A stretch of 64,000 nucleotides of DNA, taken from contig JAZLBL010000037.1 of assembly GCA_045613685.1 (NCBI GenBank), positions 9,599 through 73,598 on the forward strand, written 5' to 3'. Under the pieces are notes generated by a model. It was not told the DNA's origin, ran no database searches, and saw only the letters and a program-made list of their open reading frames with translations. This stretch comes from Fimenecus sp045613685 (GTDB lineage: Bacteria; Bacillota; Clostridia; Oscillospirales; Acutalibacteraceae). The translations under genes and the position numbers were made by a program. Of the stretch, positions 44,218 to 53,435 are shown piece by piece (the first letter of the stretch is position 1; every line of letters begins with the position of its first letter).

Positions 44218-44314
44218 AAAAGCTTTCCTACGACGGCATTATCCGTATCAGGTTCAATGGTCAGAAGCAGATTAGCTTCAATCTCAGCCGACTATTCTGT
44301 CAGCACCCATGCAC
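44218..44314 (-). promoter_or_regulatory. TPP (THI element) riboswitch upstream of thiT
   Basis: On the minus strand the conserved parts occur in order: GGGTGC, GGCTGAGA, ACCATTGAACCTGAT, GGATAATGCC and GTAGGAA. Together these are the TPP aptamer consensus. The aptamer lies in the 192-bp gap between recD2 and thiT and is followed by a terminator. Confidence 0.95.
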
Positions 44315-44334
44315 TATTTACTTGGCTTGAATAC

Positions 44335-44362
44335 ATTATACACCTATTATATCAGTTGTCAA
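44335..44362 (-). promoter_or_regulatory. Sigma-A promoter for thiT
   Basis: On the minus strand, TTGACA (44357-44362), a 16-bp spacer and TATAAT (44335-44340), about 20 bp before the riboswitch and overlapping the 3' end of recD2. Confidence 0.65.
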
Positions 44363-46553
44363 GCATAAAATGTTTCAATGCAGAATAACGAAGTTGAGTT
44401 TTTGAATTCTCAATCATATTATAAACACAACCTGTTGTTCCCACTAAAATTAAAAGTCTTTTTGCTCTTGTAACTGCAGTATAAAGCAAGTTTCTATAAC
44501 AAAGACGACTATTAACAGCAATTACCGGCACGATTACTGCATCAAATTCACTACCTTGACTTTTGTGGACAGTTACTGCATAGGCAAGCTCGAGTTCAGT
44601 TAATTGTTCTTTTGTATATGTAGCACGACGACCTGAAAAATCGATTATAATAGCATCACGACGCAAATCGATATGCTCAATAAATCCGATATCACCATTG
44701 AATATCCCGTCGCCTTCTTCATCATAAGACTCCCAATGAATATTGTAATTATTCTTTGTCTGCATAACCTTATCGCCGACTCTAAATACTCTATAACCAG
44801 TGTTATATTCACTTTTTTCAGGTGATGCTGGGTTAATCTCATCTTGCAAAACTTTATTGAGATTAATTGTGCCCGTGTCACCTTTTTTAGACGGACAAAG
44901 CACCTGAATCTGCGTTGTGGGGTCAAGATTATAAGCATCTTTTAATCTTTTTGAATATAAATCTTTTATTGTGCGTACAGCATCAAGGGGATAATGTCTT
45001 TGTAAAAGATAGAAATCCCCTTCTTTATAATCTGTTTCAATTTTTTCACCATTTACAATCAAATGAGCATTTTTAACAATATTGCTTTCAAGTGATTGAC
45101 GAAAAATCTCTTTAAGTTGCACAACTGGTAGCATTTCACAATCAATTAAATCTTTAAGCACATTGCCTGCGCTGACTGGTGGTAATTGGTCACTGTCACC
45201 AACCATAATAAGTCTGCAACCAAAAGGTAACGCTTCAAGCAAACTTTGGAATAGAAAAATATCAACCATTGACATTTCATCAACAATTACTGCCTGACAA
45301 TCTAATGGATTTCTAAGATTTCTTTTGAAAACAGGTTTATTGGCATTGCTCCACTCAACTTCAAGCAATCTATGAATTGTTGTAGCTTTTCTACCGGTTG
45401 CTTCAGTCATTCTCTGTGCTGCACGACCTGTTGGAGCGCAAAGAGCAATATCAAGATGGTCTTTCTCAAACATTGTGATTATGCCATTTAATGTTGTGGT
45501 TTTGCCTGTACCAGGGCCACCTGTAAGAATAAGAATTCCCTTATTTACTGCTGTAATAATTGCATCTTTTTGCTTATCAGCATATTGGATATTACAAGTT
45601 TTTTCAATGTTTTCAATATATGATTTTACATCAATAGGATTTTCAGGTGGAAACTTTAATAAGACCTTAATTCTGTTTGCTATTGACATCTCTGCATGGT
45701 ATGCTTCAGGGATAAAAACAAAATCTTTATTATTGATTTCTTTGATAATTATCTTTTTATTTTGTGTTAAATTATCAATAGCTATTTCAATATTTTCGCG
45801 AGTTTCATTAAGTAAATCGCAAGATGGTGTAAACAATTTCTCAAGTGGCACACAAGTATGACCATTTTTGAAATTATAACTGATTACATAGAGAATACCC
45901 GCTTCGATTCTATATTGTGATTTAGGTTTATTAGGCAACATTTCTGCTATTTGCTCGGCTCGTTCAAACGAAATTCTACTATCACCTTCGCAAAGAATAT
46001 ATGGATTTTCTTCAATTAATTGCACCGCACCATCGCCTAATTTATCAAAAGCAAAAAGACACTCGTTTGTTTTTAGACCATATTTTGAAAGATTAATAAT
46101 CAAGGCTCTAGTAGAGCATTGACGATTATATTCTTTGCCTATTTTCTTTGCTTTTTCAAGAGAAATACCTTTAATTTCTGCAAGTCTTTCAGGCTCATAT
46201 TGAAGAATATCAAAAGTTTTTTCACCGAATTTATTGATAATTTTAAGTGCAGTTGACTCCCGAATACCTTTTATCACACCACTTGCTAGATAATGATATA
46301 AATCATCTACTGTTTCTGGCAAAGTTGCATTACAAGACTCCGCTTTAAACTGACGACCATAAATTGAATGATATGTATATTCGCCAACCAGTTCAACACG
46401 GTCACCAATTTTAACATCTATCGTGTTACCAACAACGGTCAATTCTTCATCGCCAATGTCAACATAGAAAACTGTGTATCCATTAGCGTCGTTATAAAAT
46501 GTTATGTCTGTAACTGTTCCTGTTAATTTGATTTTTGTTTCAAATTCTTCCAT
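44352..46553 (-). CDS. recD2: ATP-dependent DNA helicase RecD2
   Basis: 5'-3' superfamily 1B helicase (733 aa) acting in DNA repair without RecBC. An N-terminal OB-like region (about 1-80) and helix-hairpin-helix (DILQYEPERLAEIKGISLEKAKKI) come before the motor: Walker A LTGGPGTGKTTT near 350, VDEMSMVD, GDSDQLPPV, and the C-terminal VHKSQGSEF and AVTRAKRLLI. It overlaps the upstream small gene by 14 bp. Confidence 0.95.
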   Translation of the reverse strand: MEEFETKIKLTGTVTDITFYNDANGYTVFYVDIGDEELTVVGNTIDVKIGDRVELVGEYTYHSIYGRQFKAESCNATLPETVDDLYHYLASGVIKGIRESTALKIINKFGEKTFDILQYEPERLAEIKGISLEKAKKIGKEYNRQCSTRALIINLSKYGLKTNECLFAFDKLGDGAVQLIEENPYILCEGDSRISFERAEQIAEMLPNKPKSQYRIEAGILYVISYNFKNGHTCVPLEKLFTPSCDLLNETRENIEIAIDNLTQNKKIIIKEINNKDFVFIPEAYHAEMSIANRIKVLLKFPPENPIDVKSYIENIEKTCNIQYADKQKDAIITAVNKGILILTGGPGTGKTTTLNGIITMFEKDHLDIALCAPTGRAAQRMTEATGRKATTIHRLLEVEWSNANKPVFKRNLRNPLDCQAVIVDEMSMVDIFLFQSLLEALPFGCRLIMVGDSDQLPPVSAGNVLKDLIDCEMLPVVQLKEIFRQSLESNIVKNAHLIVNGEKIETDYKEGDFYLLQRHYPLDAVRTIKDLYSKRLKDAYNLDPTTQIQVLCPSKKGDTGTINLNKVLQDEINPASPEKSEYNTGYRVFRVGDKVMQTKNNYNIHWESYDEEGDGIFNGDIGFIEHIDLRRDAIIIDFSGRRATYTKEQLTELELAYAVTVHKSQGSEFDAVIVPVIAVNSRLCYRNLLYTAVTRAKRLLILVGTTGCVYNMIENSKTQLRYSALKHFMLDN

Positions 46554-46884
46554 CTAAAAAATCCTTTATATATTCTTTGTTAACCAAATATATTCCATTG
46601 CTTTCTTTGCAAATTTCTAAAAGATTATCTCTTTCGTTTTCGCGCATTCCACTGTCTAGCACAACAACTTTACCATGAAGGTCTTCACCTATTAAATTGA
46701 GTTTTAATCTTAAAGCATATGCTTTCTTTCTAACATCAGAACTTGATATGTCACAGGGCATAAAAACGAAAAAATCTTTACGAGTTTTAGGTATTAATAA
46801 TTTTAACATAATTGCATAGCAAAAAGCAACTATTCCCATAAGAGTTGAGCACAGAAAAAGGGACCCTAATAATGCTTCAAACAT
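46540..46884 (-). CDS. Membrane-anchored hypothetical protein before recD2
   Basis: A 114-aa protein with an N-terminal membrane helix (about 4-32) and a soluble C-terminal part without recognised motifs (LHGKVVVLDSGMRENERDNLLEICKE...). The ATG at 46884 follows GAGGTG; the GTG at 46893 overlaps that site. It overlaps the start of recD2 by 14 bp, so they are co-translated. Function unknown. Confidence 0.65.
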   Translation of the reverse strand: MFEALLGSLFLCSTLMGIVAFCYAIMLKLLIPKTRKDFFVFMPCDISSSDVRKKAYALRLKLNLIGEDLHGKVVVLDSGMRENERDNLLEICKESNGIYLVNKEYIKDFLDGRI

Positions 46885-46934
46885 AAAAATCACCTCAAGA
46901 TATTATATGGTGATTAAATTTTTAGGTTAAAAAA

Positions 46935-46958
46935 TAAGGACTTGAAATCAAGTCCTTA
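46935..46958 (-). terminator. Rho-independent terminator of rnpB
   Basis: A 10-bp perfect stem (TAAGGACTTG / CAAGTCCTTA, 46935-46944 and 46949-46958) with a 4-base loop and a T-run on the minus strand, 8 bp after the RNA end. Confidence 0.85.
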
Positions 46959-46966
46959 AAAATAAT

Positions 46967-47293
46967 GAGTTGGTCTGTAAGCCGAGTTCTGTCGTTTAAG
47001 GCAATTATCTATCTGCGACACATATTGCTATGTGCCTGAAGCCGTCTTTCGAAGTATCTGCCCAGCTAACAACTTCAGTCGACGTTGCATCGGGTAGGGT
47101 TTGCTCAGCCGTTACATCTCTGCAACGCTGGTGAGCTCTTACCTCGCCTTTCCACCCTTACCGTTAAAAACGGCGGTAATTTTCTATGCACTTTCCCTAA
47201 GGTCACCCTCGGCGGCCGTTAGCCGTTACCCTGCTGTATGATGCTCGGACTTTCCTCACAAATCAAAGATTTGCGCAACTGCCCAACCAACTC
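46967..47293 (-). ncRNA. rnpB: RNase P RNA, type A
   Basis: The catalytic RNA of RNase P, which trims the 5' ends of tRNAs. On the minus strand the universal parts appear in order: GAGGAAAGTCC, GAGGGTGACC, AGGTAAGAGCTCACC, and ACAGAACTCGGCTTACAG near the 3' end. The ends pair (GAGTTGGT with ACCAACTC). The length of about 327 nt and the layout fit type A. It begins 13 bp after the HAD phosphatase stop. Confidence 0.96.
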
Positions 47294-47306
47294 AATATTA
47301 ACTTGT

Positions 47307-47909
47307 TTATTGGAATTTATCTACAAGGTAAACTCCATCTTTTTTGATTTTGATAATTTTATCTCCATCAACCAAGAAAACTGTTTTTGAAATATCCATT
47401 AACGGCTTATCACTAATTGAATCTGTATAGAACTCATCAATTTCTGCATCGCCGTAAACTTCATGAAACATTTTAACTTTATTATCATGATAGCAAATTT
47501 CACCAATTTCGCCTGTTTCAGGATTTAATTCAGATGAAATAACATTTTTGATGCCAAGACGATTTGTCATTACACTCAAAAGACAATAAGGGCAAGCTGA
47601 AAGAATAACATCATCTTCTTTTTGAATTTTGCGATAAAATGCTTTGATATTTTTCTCATTTATATCCCAAAATTTTTTAAAGTCTTCTTCAATATTATCA
47701 ATTCTTTTGAAATATTCTTTGATATATGAAGCGTATTCCGTCTTTACTTCTTCAATAGTAATTAAGTGGCGCTTATATTTAACAAAACCTTCCATAAATT
47801 TAGGAACAAATTTTGCAACGCCTTTTGGGTCTTTCTTTAAGAAATAAAGAAAAATATCAAAACCACTTTCGCCATCATAAATGGTATTATCAAAATCGAA
47901 TACTCTCAT
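47307..47909 (-). CDS. HAD-IB family phosphatase
   Basis: A 200-aa HAD hydrolase with motif I DFDNTI (residues 5-10), motif II Ser in LSACP, motif III Lys in NKVKMF, and motif IV DSISDKPLM. Subfamily IB includes phosphoserine phosphatase, so this could complete the serine pathway begun by serC and serA in the window, but that is inference. It is 22 bp after galE and last in the long minus-strand unit. Confidence 0.8.
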   Translation of the reverse strand: MRVFDFDNTIYDGESGFDIFLYFLKKDPKGVAKFVPKFMEGFVKYKRHLITIEEVKTEYASYIKEYFKRIDNIEEDFKKFWDINEKNIKAFYRKIQKEDDVILSACPYCLLSVMTNRLGIKNVISSELNPETGEIGEICYHDNKVKMFHEVYGDAEIDEFYTDSISDKPLMDISKTVFLVDGDKIIKIKKDGVYLVDKFQ

Positions 47910-47931
47910 TTAAAATCCCCTATTACAGCAT

Positions 47932-48954
47932 TTAGTCATTAAATCCATTTGGATTGTTGCTTTGCCAACGCCAAGAGTCTTCACACATTTCGAGAAGGTC
48001 TCTTTCAGCTTTCCAACCAAGTTCATTAAGTGCCTTTGAAGCATCAGAATAACAAGTGTCAAGGTCACCAGGACGACGTGGTGCAATTTTATAATTGATT
48101 TTTTGACCTGATGCCTGTTCAAATGCTTTTACAATATCAAGAACACTATAACCATTACCTGTGCCAAGATTATAAACATTTACCTTTGGCTCGTCTTTGA
48201 GAATCTTCTCAACCGCTTTAACGTGACCGAGAGCTAAGTCAACAACGTGGATATAGTCACGCACACCTGTGCCATCGTGAGTATTATAGTCATCACCAAA
48301 CACATTTAAACAAGGTAATTTACCCACAGCAACCTGAGTGATATATGGCATAAGGTTGTTTGGAATTCCATTTGGATTTTCACCAATTCGACCACTTTTG
48401 TGAGCGCCAATAGGATTGAAGTAACGAAGAAGTGTAACAGCCCAATCGCTATCACCTTTATGGAAATCGTCAAGAATAATTTCAATCATATATTTTGTTG
48501 TGCCATAAGGGTTAGTTGTGCCACCTGTTTTCATTGATTCTTTGAGTGGTGAAACATTATCAGTACCATAAACTGTTGCAGATGAACTGAAAACAATTTT
48601 CTTACATCTGTTGTTCTTCATAACTTCACAAAGAGCCAATGTACCACCAATGTTGTTATCATAATATTCAAGTGGTTTCTGACAGCTCTCGCCAACAGCT
48701 TTAAGTCCTGCAAAATGGATGCAAGCATCAATTTTATGGTCATCAAAAATCTTTTGCATATTTTCTTTATCACGAATATCAAAAGGATAAAATGCAAAAT
48801 CTTTTCCTGTGAGTTCACGAACTCTATCAAGCGATTTTTCGCTCGAATTATAAAGATTATCAACAACTACGATTTCATAACCTGCATTAAGAAGTTCAAC
48901 ACAAGTATGAGAGCCGATAAAGCCTGCGCCACCTGTAACTAAAATTTTGCTCAT
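47932..48954 (-). CDS. galE: UDP-glucose 4-epimerase
   Basis: NAD-dependent epimerase (340 aa) that interconverts UDP-glucose and UDP-galactose. The Rossmann motif GGAGFIGSHTCVEL is at residues 7-20, with SSSATVYG, YGTTKYMIE (catalytic Tyr and Lys), and RYFNPIGAH. It overlaps the stop of the SpoIID-domain gene by 4 bp (ATGA), so its expression is tied to that gene. It may supply sugars for envelope glycans. Confidence 0.96.
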   Translation of the reverse strand: MSKILVTGGAGFIGSHTCVELLNAGYEIVVVDNLYNSSEKSLDRVRELTGKDFAFYPFDIRDKENMQKIFDDHKIDACIHFAGLKAVGESCQKPLEYYDNNIGGTLALCEVMKNNRCKKIVFSSSATVYGTDNVSPLKESMKTGGTTNPYGTTKYMIEIILDDFHKGDSDWAVTLLRYFNPIGAHKSGRIGENPNGIPNNLMPYITQVAVGKLPCLNVFGDDYNTHDGTGVRDYIHVVDLALGHVKAVEKILKDEPKVNVYNLGTGNGYSVLDIVKAFEQASGQKINYKIAPRRPGDLDTCYSDASKALNELGWKAERDLLEMCEDSWRWQSNNPNGFND

Positions 48955-51110
48955 ATGTTTTTCTCCTTTGTGAGTGTTGTTCCTTTATAATATGTTGAAA
49001 GGATTTTTTCATATTTCATGCCAGTATTTGCAAGGTGATTTGCACCTGTCTGGCTCATACCAACACCTAAACCATTACCATAAGTTGTAATTGTGAAAGT
49101 GCTATCAGTTTCATTGTAGAACACTGTAAAGCAATGTGAAGCAAGAACTGATGAACCCAACACACTGTTTCTGAATTCAAGACCTGAAATTTCTATGTTA
49201 CCCACTGCAACCTTTGTTACATACCCAATGCTTGAAGAAACAGCAGCATCATGAGCAACAACTCTCAACCACAAAGCAGGGTCTTCGTCAAGTGTAAGTT
49301 TGCTATTGTATTGAAGAAGAAGTCCCTTCATTTCACCAAGAGAGAATTTTCTTTCAATCTTATATGTTTCTGCTTTTGTATCAGGGTTACCATTTATTGA
49401 AACTGGTTTAAGATAACTATATTCATTTGTAAAAATTGTAGATGCATCTGTTGTTTTGCCGGCAGCAACTGCAAAGTATGGTGTAAGAGCTACAACATCT
49501 TTCACTGCAAGATACTGACCAAAGACTGAGTCAACTGCACTCTTAACTTCGTCATTATATGTTTCGCTGATTAAGATACCATCAACTTCAAAATTATTGT
49601 CGCAATATTTAAGGAAAGTATAAATTACAACTGTTTGTGCCTTAATTGCTTCAACATTGTAACCTTCGCCCATTTCAGTCATAACAATTCGAGCAAGAGC
49701 TTCTTTTGCTTCAATTTCAACACCGTTAATTTTAATAACAGCTGGAGCACCCTTATCTTCGACAACTTCCGGTTCAGTTGTGCTTTCACCTTCAACACCT
49801 GTTGTTTCTGTTGTAGAAGTTTCAGCTTCAGTCTTTCTCTTTTCAATAGCGATTATATTTGACATCATATAGTCAGAAAATTTAACAAATTCTGCTTGCA
49901 TATCTTCAACTGGTTCTGTTGTAGTTTCAGTTGTAGTAGTTGTTGTAGTTGTGGTTGTTTCGTTACCAAAAATTGAATTAAGAGCATTTGCTAATGCGCC
50001 ATTTTCACCCTGAACTTTATAAACAACGCCAAAAACTGCACAGAGAAGAACAATAGCACCAAGAACCGCAGCAAGAATTATCATTGATTTCTTGTTTGTT
50101 GGCTTTTTCTCTTCTTCTGGAATAAGTTCAGGTCCGTCAGAAATTTCAATGCCAACACTTCTGACACCACTAGCCTTTTCACCTATAAGCTCAATGAGTT
50201 CAATCGCAGCACTTTCAACAAATGCTTCTTCTGTTTCATCTTCTGCCATATAGAGTTTACGTACAATAGCAGACTCATCATTTGCAACTGCGATACAGAT
50301 GAATTTAGCATTGCCTGCGTTATAAATATCACTGATTGATGCACCGATATTTGCTGCTGAGAGGTCCAAACTCACTTTTGCAAGTTGTGCAGCATATTCA
50401 GTTGCGTTAACTTCACCCTTGTCTTCAACATGTGGCGTAAACACAAACACACTATCAAAGTCTTCTACACTATCACCGCAGCTTTTAAGAACTTCTGCAT
50501 TTTGTGTTCCATTAACGGCAACTATTGACTGTGAATCAATAAGTCTTCTGACTGCAATAGCTACCTTTTCGTTATCATAAAATTTATTTTCACTCAAAAA
50601 TTCTTCGCCACTAATAGTTTCAATGTTTTTTGATAAAAATGGTACAACACCATTTCTGAGAATAAGGTTGATTCTCTCGTTATCGATTGGAACAAACATC
50701 AAATATTGTTCGCCATTTTCAATTCCAAAGCCTGAATAAAGACCGTCTTTTGATAAGAACACTGTTGCAGGTTCAGGGAATGATGAAAACTCTTTGCGAG
50801 TTTTATCATCCATTTCTTCATCACTTTCAAGCATATTAAGAATAGTTGGGTTGTATTGAACTTCTGTTTCAAGCGCCTGCATTAAAACTGATTTAAGTTT
50901 ATTATAATGCTTTGTATCAACAGCAGTAATAATAAGCTCATCATTTTCCAATGCATCTTGTAACGCACCAAAAAGTTCTTGCATGCTGTCAAAAATTTCG
51001 AAAGTTGTATTTTCTTCAGAATACATACTGATACTGCTGACAACTCTTGCCTGAAATCTTGCAAAAGGCATATTTTTGTCAAAGTTCAGTGCCAACAATC
51101 TAACTCTCAT
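48951..51110 (-). CDS. Membrane protein with a degenerate CinA-like N-terminal region and an extracellular SpoIID/LytB domain
   Basis: A 719-aa protein. Residues 1-340 are cytoplasmic; 343-365 form a membrane helix; about 384-400 is a Thr-rich linker; the rest is a SpoIID domain (EALARIVMTEMGEG, and near the end GNGLGVGMSQTGANHLA, KILSTYYKGT). The N-terminal region has no named family but follows CinA in order. ENDELIITAV and PATVFLSKDGLYSGFG fit the MoCF half, and about 185-310 (IVAVNGTQNAEVL, SAANIGASISD, FICIAVANDES) fits the PncC half, without the active Ser and Gly motifs. SpoIID is a lytic transglycosylase at engulfment. The ATG at 51110 has GAGG 9 bases upstream. Confidence 0.75.
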   Translation of the reverse strand: MRVRLLALNFDKNMPFARFQARVVSSISMYSEENTTFEIFDSMQELFGALQDALENDELIITAVDTKHYNKLKSVLMQALETEVQYNPTILNMLESDEEMDDKTRKEFSSFPEPATVFLSKDGLYSGFGIENGEQYLMFVPIDNERINLILRNGVVPFLSKNIETISGEEFLSENKFYDNEKVAIAVRRLIDSQSIVAVNGTQNAEVLKSCGDSVEDFDSVFVFTPHVEDKGEVNATEYAAQLAKVSLDLSAANIGASISDIYNAGNAKFICIAVANDESAIVRKLYMAEDETEEAFVESAAIELIELIGEKASGVRSVGIEISDGPELIPEEEKKPTNKKSMIILAAVLGAIVLLCAVFGVVYKVQGENGALANALNSIFGNETTTTTTTTTTETTTEPVEDMQAEFVKFSDYMMSNIIAIEKRKTEAETSTTETTGVEGESTTEPEVVEDKGAPAVIKINGVEIEAKEALARIVMTEMGEGYNVEAIKAQTVVIYTFLKYCDNNFEVDGILISETYNDEVKSAVDSVFGQYLAVKDVVALTPYFAVAAGKTTDASTIFTNEYSYLKPVSINGNPDTKAETYKIERKFSLGEMKGLLLQYNSKLTLDEDPALWLRVVAHDAAVSSSIGYVTKVAVGNIEISGLEFRNSVLGSSVLASHCFTVFYNETDSTFTITTYGNGLGVGMSQTGANHLANTGMKYEKILSTYYKGTTLTKEKNI
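49912..49965 (-). repeat. Thr-codon low-complexity repeat in the SpoIID-domain gene
   Basis: A run of ACA/ACT threonine codons broken by GAA encodes the extracellular linker (about residues 384-400). Such triplet runs can change length by slippage without a frameshift. Confidence 0.7.
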
Positions 51111-51158
51111 ATTCATTTACCTCTCTTTTACCCATATATAAAACTAATTATTAACTAA

Positions 51159-52514
51159 TTATTCGTCCCACTTTTTATCGTCTTTAAATGGATTGGTAAG
51201 ACCTTTCACATCATACCAAGCCTGTGGGAACTTTGGATTTGTGTTAAGTGTTGCATTGCTTGTATCAACTTCTACTTTTTCGTTTGCACGAACCATTCTT
51301 CCAACCACAACGAATCTTGCATCATTAAATTCATAAGTACAAGTAACCAATGTAAGCAACTTATCATCTGGTTGAACACTAATTCCTGTGTCTATAACAC
51401 TTCTTTTCTTTAACTCATCTGCAAATTTTGAAAATCTTTCATCAGTTGAAAAATCTGTAATCATAAAATTAAAGAAATAATTATTATCATCTGCAGGAGT
51501 AGCGTTAATATAAAACGCTGAAAAAACTTTGAAATAATAAGTTTCATACAAAGTATTAAACTCAATAATTGGCGATTCTTTATAACCTTCTAATGTTTTA
51601 TATTTATCAAGGTTTGAAAATATTAAGCCATCGCTCATATGATGACCATAAATAATTGTGTTATCGTCAAGATATTTCGAGTCATTTTTTGAATCCATAT
51701 AAGGACAACCATAACGATTTGACTTGCCGTAGAAGTCACGACGAAGATAATGATTATTATCTGGTCCCTGAACAACTTGAACATCAAGGTTTGTACCCGG
51801 GATATTCAACCACCCAACCAAATCCTGATTAAGTGCATAGAGATATGAATATTTAAGATTCATATTCTCAGGGAATTTAATCTGTGGATATTGTGCAAAA
51901 AGCTCTTGCCATGCTTCAACATATTGATTATCGTCGAAATTATCAGTATCAACTATCTGGCCTTTGATTTCTTCATCCATTTGTAATTGCTCACGATTTT
52001 GGTTATAAAGTTCACCGAAAGCAATAGCACAACCCAAAATTGTAATTATTGATAAATCCATTACAATTTTTCTGATTTTTTCTTTGGTACTATCTTTTTT
52101 CAAAGGTATCATTCCACTGAAGAAATCAGAGAAAATCTGATTGAATGTGCGTCGTTTTTTCTTAATAACTGGTTTTTCAATTACTGTTTCGGTGGTTTCA
52201 AGAATAACAGGTTCTTTTACATATTGTTCAGTAACATCCACAAATGTTTTGCCGTTTTCAACAAGTGTTTTAGGACCATCTGTCTTTTCTTCTTCAATTT
52301 GTGCTTCAATTTGTTTTTCAATATCAGCAGCAATATCGTTTACAGCTGGTGTTTCTTGTCTTTTCTCTATGGGTTTTGTTTCAATTTCTTTTTGAAGTGA
52401 TGATAATTCATCTTTTTTCACTGTTTTCTTAGCAGGCGCTTCATCCATACCAAGTTTTTTGCGCAATTCTTCAAAGGAGAGAATTTCATTTTCATTATTT
52501 TCTATGTTACTCAT
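51159..52514 (-). CDS. Class B sortase with a long cytoplasmic N-terminus
   Basis: Predicted sortase (451 aa). The first roughly 148 residues are acidic and low-complexity with predicted coil, then a membrane helix (150-169), then the sortase domain with catalytic His in IYGHHMSDG, Cys in LLTLVTCTYEF and Arg in FVVVGRMVR. Class B sortases attach proteins to peptidoglycan or pilins. The long cytoplasmic part is unusual. The start follows AAGGAGG and overlaps the stop of the previous sortase (TAATG). No sorting-signal substrate is seen in the window. Confidence 0.85.
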   Translation of the reverse strand: MSNIENNENEILSFEELRKKLGMDEAPAKKTVKKDELSSLQKEIETKPIEKRQETPAVNDIAADIEKQIEAQIEEEKTDGPKTLVENGKTFVDVTEQYVKEPVILETTETVIEKPVIKKKRRTFNQIFSDFFSGMIPLKKDSTKEKIRKIVMDLSIITILGCAIAFGELYNQNREQLQMDEEIKGQIVDTDNFDDNQYVEAWQELFAQYPQIKFPENMNLKYSYLYALNQDLVGWLNIPGTNLDVQVVQGPDNNHYLRRDFYGKSNRYGCPYMDSKNDSKYLDDNTIIYGHHMSDGLIFSNLDKYKTLEGYKESPIIEFNTLYETYYFKVFSAFYINATPADDNNYFFNFMITDFSTDERFSKFADELKKRSVIDTGISVQPDDKLLTLVTCTYEFNDARFVVVGRMVRANEKVEVDTSNATLNTNPKFPQAWYDVKGLTNPFKDDKKWDE

Positions 52515-53434
52515 TATTGCACAACCTCCTTTGGATACCATTTTTCATCATTTTTATATGGATTTTCTATATTTTTGTTATCGTAATAAATCTGTGGATA
52601 TTTAACATTTTTATTGTTATATACGTTATCAACATTAACTGTTTCACTCTCGCCATCTCTCGCGGCACGGGCTACAACCACAAGTCTTGCGTCTGCTTTA
52701 TATGTCTTGATTCCGTTTTTATATGTATCGAGATTTCTGACACAAGTTGAGAGTATGAGCATTTTATCATCATCGTTTATGTCAACATCAGTTATGTATA
52801 AACGACGCTTATTAACTTCTTCAATAAAGCCTTTAAAATTTTCGCCATCCATATAAGGATAGATATAATTGAAGACATAACCATTATCTTCTTCGGACCT
52901 TGCAGTTGTTATAAGTACACCATATATTTTCCATTTATATGTTCTTTCAACTGTATTAAACTCAAAAACAGGACTTGTTTTATAAAAATCGATTTTCTGG
53001 TATTTGCTGAGTTCTGAAAACATTGTTGTGTTGTAACAGTTGTGACCATAGATTATGGTGTTTGAATCAAGATTTACAGGGTTATTTCTGTAATCCATAA
53101 AGATTGCTCCACGAGCATCTCTTGCTTTATTAAAATTATAATTTAAATAATAATCGTTATTGTCACACTGTAAAACAGGATAATTTATAGATGTATTTGG
53201 TACTGTTATCCAACCGATAAAATCAGAATTTTTTGCATAGAGTGCAGAATAATCGGGCGCAGTTGTTTCTTCTGTATTTGCATTTGTTGAAACAAGATTT
53301 GAAAGGTCTTCATACATTTTTTTGTTGTTATATTCATTAACAACTGTTTTTAATAATAAAGCAGAAGAACAAACAAAGACAATTATGCAAACAACAAGAA
53401 TGATTTTTTTACCACTGCCCATTTTTTCTGTCAA
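52514..53434 (-). CDS. Class B sortase
   Basis: Predicted sortase (306 aa) with an N-terminal helix (about 10-28), catalytic His in IYGHNCYN, Cys in MLILSTCVRNLD and Arg in ARLVVVARAAR. The start is uncertain: TTG 53434 has AGGTG 6 bases before it, while GTG 53443 overlaps pncC. It is coupled to the second sortase by TAATG. Both lie before the SpoIID-domain gene. Confidence 0.85.
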   Translation of the reverse strand: MTEKMGSGKKIILVVCIIVFVCSSALLLKTVVNEYNNKKMYEDLSNLVSTNANTEETTAPDYSALYAKNSDFIGWITVPNTSINYPVLQCDNNDYYLNYNFNKARDARGAIFMDYRNNPVNLDSNTIIYGHNCYNTTMFSELSKYQKIDFYKTSPVFEFNTVERTYKWKIYGVLITTARSEEDNGYVFNYIYPYMDGENFKGFIEEVNKRRLYITDVDINDDDKMLILSTCVRNLDTYKNGIKTYKADARLVVVARAARDGESETVNVDNVYNNKNVKYPQIYYDNKNIENPYKNDEKWYPKEVVQ

Positions 53435-53435
53435 T

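Noticed and set aside
46967..47293. Non-coding region considered as tmRNA or SRP RNA
   Set aside because: The conserved GAGGAAAGTCC and ACAGAACTCGGCTTA elements identify it as RNase P RNA.
49912..49965. Short repeats that might look like a CRISPR or tandem repeat array
   Set aside because: They are threonine codons inside the SpoIID-domain gene; there are no spacers and no unit longer than a few bases.
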